Origin: Actinomycetota bacterium
Lineage (GTDB): Bacteria; Actinomycetota; Acidimicrobiia; Acidimicrobiales; Ilumatobacteraceae
DNA length: 7,347 nucleotides
Direction: 5' to 3'
NCBI GenBank assembly: GCA_005789925.1
Contig: SXWG01000165.1
Span: 1 to 7,347, forward strand
Under the pieces are notes generated by a model that ran no database searches, was not told where the DNA came from, and saw only the letters and a list, made by a program, of their open reading frames with translations. Positions within the stretch are counted from its first letter, which is position 1, and each line of letters begins with the position of its first letter. This document shows positions 5,222 to 7,347 of this stretch, in pieces. The position numbers were made by a program, and so were the translations under genes.

Positions 5222-7023
5222 AAGCGCGTGTCCTCCACCTCTGTCGCCTGTATCCATGCGTCGTACAACCTGCCATAGTGGCCATCTCTTTGCATCAATT
5301 CGGCGTGAGATCCGTCCTCCACGAGCCTGCCTTCCTCGATTACCAGAACACGATCTGCTCGCGCAGCGGTCGACAATCGGTGAGCTATCGCGATCGACGT
5401 ACGGCCCCCAGCAAGAAGATCGAGGGCGTGGCTCAATCTGACCTCTGTCAAAGCGTCGACAGAGGACGTGGCCTCATCCAGAAGCAACACATCCGGACTT
5501 GATGCCGCGGCACGAACGAGTGCGACGAGCTGACGTTCACCTGCAGACAGTGCCGTGCCGCGCTCGCCCACCTCGGTGGCTAGACCTTCTGGCAGACTCG
5601 ACAGCCATTCAGCGAGATCAAGTGTCTCGAACAAGTGAGCAACACCGTCATCATCAAGCTCAGGCGCGGCAAATCGAATGTTCGACGCGATTGTCCCAGC
5701 AAAGAGGAAAGGCTCCTGTGGCACCACGACCACCCGACGACGGAGCTCTTCATTTGCGATACGCCGTAGGTCGACACCACCGACAGTGATGACTCCGTCC
5801 GTCGGATCCGCAAACCGACCGATCAATCGACCAAGTGTCGACTTTCCTGAGCCTGTGGTGCCGACAATTGCAACGCTTTGGCCTGCCGGTATGCGCAAAG
5901 AAATGTCCCGAAGAACCGGTGGCGAATCAATCGACTCTTCGCCGGTTCGCGCCGCATAGCTGAAGGACACGTCGTCGATACGAATGTCAAGCGGTCCAGA
6001 GGGAAGGCCGATGGGGTTCTTCGGTTGAGGTGGACCGACCGGCGTGTCGAGTATTCCCAACACACGTCGCATTCCAGCAACCGCCGTCTGGGTCTGATCG
6101 AGCACCTCAGTGAATTCAGCGATGGGTTCGAGGAATCGGTAGGTCAAAAAGATGAAACCGATCATCGCCCCGGTCGTGAGATCTTGAGATGGACCCATCA
6201 ACACTCCGACGGTGACGACGCCACACACCGACAACACAGAGAAGACCTCGCCAGACGGAAAGAGGAACGCACCGAGGATGCTCGCCTTCACCCAACTGCG
6301 ACGTCGTTCTTTGGCGATGTCTTCGATTTTCTTGACGTACGTGTCGCTGCACTCATAGGCCTGCAACGTCTCGATACCTGACGCATATTCAGAGATGGTG
6401 CCGAGCAATTCTGCGTTGTGCTCGCGCGTCCTGGTGTGGGCTCTTACCAAATAGCTCTGGACGACTCGCAGCACGAAAGCCAAGGGCATTGCAACGACGA
6501 AGGCCACGAGTGCGAGCACCCAGTTGTAGGCGACCATCACTCCTGCCACCATCAGCATCAATGTTCCGTCGAGGAGGAAAGCCAACGCTCCCCAGGAAAA
6601 AAACATCTGTAATGTCTCGATGTCGCTGGTGACACGACTCACGAGAGCTCCTCGCCGCTCTTCGTTGTGATCGGACAGTGACAAATGATGGATGTGATCA
6701 AACAATGTCACTCGCAACAAGAAAAGACCTTGTTCGGCACGTCGACCGAGCCGGTACACCGCCGTGCGCAGGCACCAGCCTGTGACCAACACCAGGACAA
6801 CTCCGATGACGACAAGCCGTGCCACATAACCGACGTCAACGGCTCCCTCTTTCAGCCCATGGTCGATGGCCAGTTGGAGAAGTATCGGCACCACGACCCG
6901 TGCTCCAGCGCCGATGAACGCCAGCAGGAACGTGAGCAAGAAACCTTGGCGCAGCACAGGCGCAATGTCGACACCCCGGCCGATGACGCCAATCGCACCT
7001 CTGTGTGACTCTGGTTCGCTCAT
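5218..7023 (-). CDS. ABC exporter half-transporter (TMD-NBD), subunit B with canonical catalytic residues and altered signature motif
   Basis: A 601-aa complete half-exporter: type IV (MsbA-like) transmembrane domain at about 25-310 with six helices (near 27-51, 66-90, 146-166, 168-190, 248-275, 284-305), then an ATPase domain at 346-590. Visible NBD motifs are an A-loop aromatic around Y356, Walker A GTTGSGKST (388-396), Q-loop Q436 in VVPQEPFLF, signature LSAGE (492-496) in place of LSGGQ, Walker B VLLLDE with catalytic E517, D-loop SSVD and switch H548 in AIAHRLST. It should pair with the upstream subunit, whose gene overlaps by four bases (ATGA). A GAGG SD lies 6 nt before the ATG. Together they would export a lipid, peptide or small molecule across the inner membrane using ATP; some relatives import lipids or siderophores. 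The substrate is unknown. The stop overlaps the lipoprotein start (GTGA). Confidence 0.95.
   Translation of the reverse strand: MSEPESHRGAIGVIGRGVDIAPVLRQGFLLTFLLAFIGAGARVVVPILLQLAIDHGLKEGAVDVGYVARLVVIGVVLVLVTGWCLRTAVYRLGRRAEQGLFLLRVTLFDHIHHLSLSDHNEERRGALVSRVTSDIETLQMFFSWGALAFLLDGTLMLMVAGVMVAYNWVLALVAFVVAMPLAFVLRVVQSYLVRAHTRTREHNAELLGTISEYASGIETLQAYECSDTYVKKIEDIAKERRRSWVKASILGAFLFPSGEVFSVLSVCGVVTVGVLMGPSQDLTTGAMIGFIFLTYRFLEPIAEFTEVLDQTQTAVAGMRRVLGILDTPVGPPQPKNPIGLPSGPLDIRIDDVSFSYAARTGEESIDSPPVLRDISLRIPAGQSVAIVGTTGSGKSTLGRLIGRFADPTDGVITVGGVDLRRIANEELRRRVVVVPQEPFLFAGTIASNIRFAAPELDDDGVAHLFETLDLAEWLSSLPEGLATEVGERGTALSAGERQLVALVRAAASSPDVLLLDEATSSVDALTEVRLSHALDLLAGGRTSIAIAHRLSTAARADRVLVIEEGRLVEDGSHAELMQRDGHYGRLYDAWIQATEVEDTRL
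5232..5236 (-). promoter_or_regulatory. Ribosome binding site (GGAGG) that decides the lipoprotein start
   Basis: GGAGG on the minus strand lies inside the last codons of the exporter gene, 10 nt before the GTG at 5221. It argues for initiation at that GTG rather than at the first in-frame start at 5257, and for coupling with termination of the exporter. Confidence 0.65.
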
Positions 7024-7347
7024 ACTTCACCTCGACGAGCCACTGCAAACGCTTCCATGAGGTTGCGGTATGTCTCGTTGCGAGACAACAACTCATCGTT
7101 CGTGCCCCAACCAGCGACACGTCCACCTTCGAGATACACAACCACATCTGCCAGCGCAATCGTCGACGGTCGAGAAGCCACCACGAGGACTGACTGCACA
7201 AGGTCGGTCACAGACAGCGCCTCGATAACTCGCTGCTCAGTGTCTGGATCAAGCGCAGACGTGGTGTCGTCTAGGAGCAGGACACGGGGTCGACCTGCCA
7301 AGGCGCGGGCAAGAGCGAGACGCTGTCGCTGACCACCACTCAAGCTC
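7020..7347 (-). CDS. ABC exporter half-transporter, subunit A, C-terminal NBD fragment with degenerate catalytic residues (runs off window)
   Basis: Only about the last 108 codons are present; the transmembrane domain and Walker A lie beyond the right edge. The visible part opens with SLSGGQRQRLALARAL, a canonical ABC signature. Walker B reads RVLLLDDTTSALD, with aspartate where the catalytic glutamate normally stands. The switch region reads LVVASRPSTI, with serine in place of the conserved histidine (usual form AHR-x-ST). These changes mark the non-catalytic partner of a heterodimeric exporter. The remainder (VVYLEGGRVAGWGTNDELL...RNLMEAF) is the normal NBD end. The TTG near 7343 lies inside the signature motif and is not a start. 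The stop overlaps the ATG of subunit B (ATGA). Confidence 0.93.
   Translation of the reverse strand, partial: SLSGGQRQRLALARALAGRPRVLLLDDTTSALDPDTEQRVIEALSVTDLVQSVLVVASRPSTIALADVVVYLEGGRVAGWGTNDELLSRNETYRNLMEAFAVARRGEV
7030..7033 (-). promoter_or_regulatory. Ribosome binding site (GAGG) of exporter subunit B
   Basis: GAGG on the minus strand, 6 nt before the ATG at 7023, lies within the last codons of subunit A. It supports coupled translation of the two subunits in matching amounts. Confidence 0.55.

Noticed and set aside
5222..5257. Twelve-residue N-terminal extension of the lipoprotein (MDTGDRGGGHAL)
   Set aside because: It would put an acidic, glycine-rich stretch before the signal peptide and overlap the exporter gene by 40 nt. 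The GTG at 5221 has the SD and a proper KR n-region.

Overview
The window reads as a piece of an actinobacterial chromosome, moderately GC-rich (composition not computed). Gene content supports this: a heme A synthase with a cysteine-pair loop, a secreted cell-wall M23 peptidase with three peptidoglycan-binding repeats, a heterodimeric ABC exporter with the NBD asymmetry common in actinobacteria, and an Rv2258c-like methyltransferase. The style of the M23 domain reminds me of Acidimicrobiia, but that is an impression and not a database result. Nothing here suggests phage, plasmid, insertion sequence, CRISPR or RNA genes.

Layout. Left block (1-1067), minus strand: heme A synthase (ctaA), then after 9 nt the first 42 codons of an enoyl-CoA hydratase/isomerase-family gene that runs off the left edge. 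A 185-nt divergent intergenic region (1068-1252) separates ctaA from a plus-strand gene for a secreted three-repeat PG-binding/M23 endopeptidase (1253-2593). It holds a possible leaderless promoter for ctaA, a 6-bp inverted repeat and a good ribosome binding site. The M23 gene converges, over 43 nt, on a long minus-strand block.

Right block (2637-7347), minus strand, read right to left: the C-terminal end of a first ABC half-transporter (cut by the window edge); a complete second half-transporter (ATGA overlap); an unrecognised lipoprotein (GTGA overlap); after 63 nt a histidine-phosphatase-family enzyme; and after 29 nt a class I SAM-dependent methyltransferase. The first three are tightly coupled and look like one unit: a heterodimeric exporter with one degenerate and one canonical ATP site, plus a dedicated lipoprotein. 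The phosphatase and methyltransferase may be read from the same transcript, but the link is weaker. The exporter substrate cannot be told from the sequence.

Two starts needed correcting. The methyltransferase frame stays open far upstream into the phosphatase gene, but its sensible start is the ATG at 3731. The lipoprotein frame is open to 5257, but the GTG at 5221 is preceded by a strong SD and places the lipobox correctly. The least described part of the window is the exporter-coupled lipoprotein.
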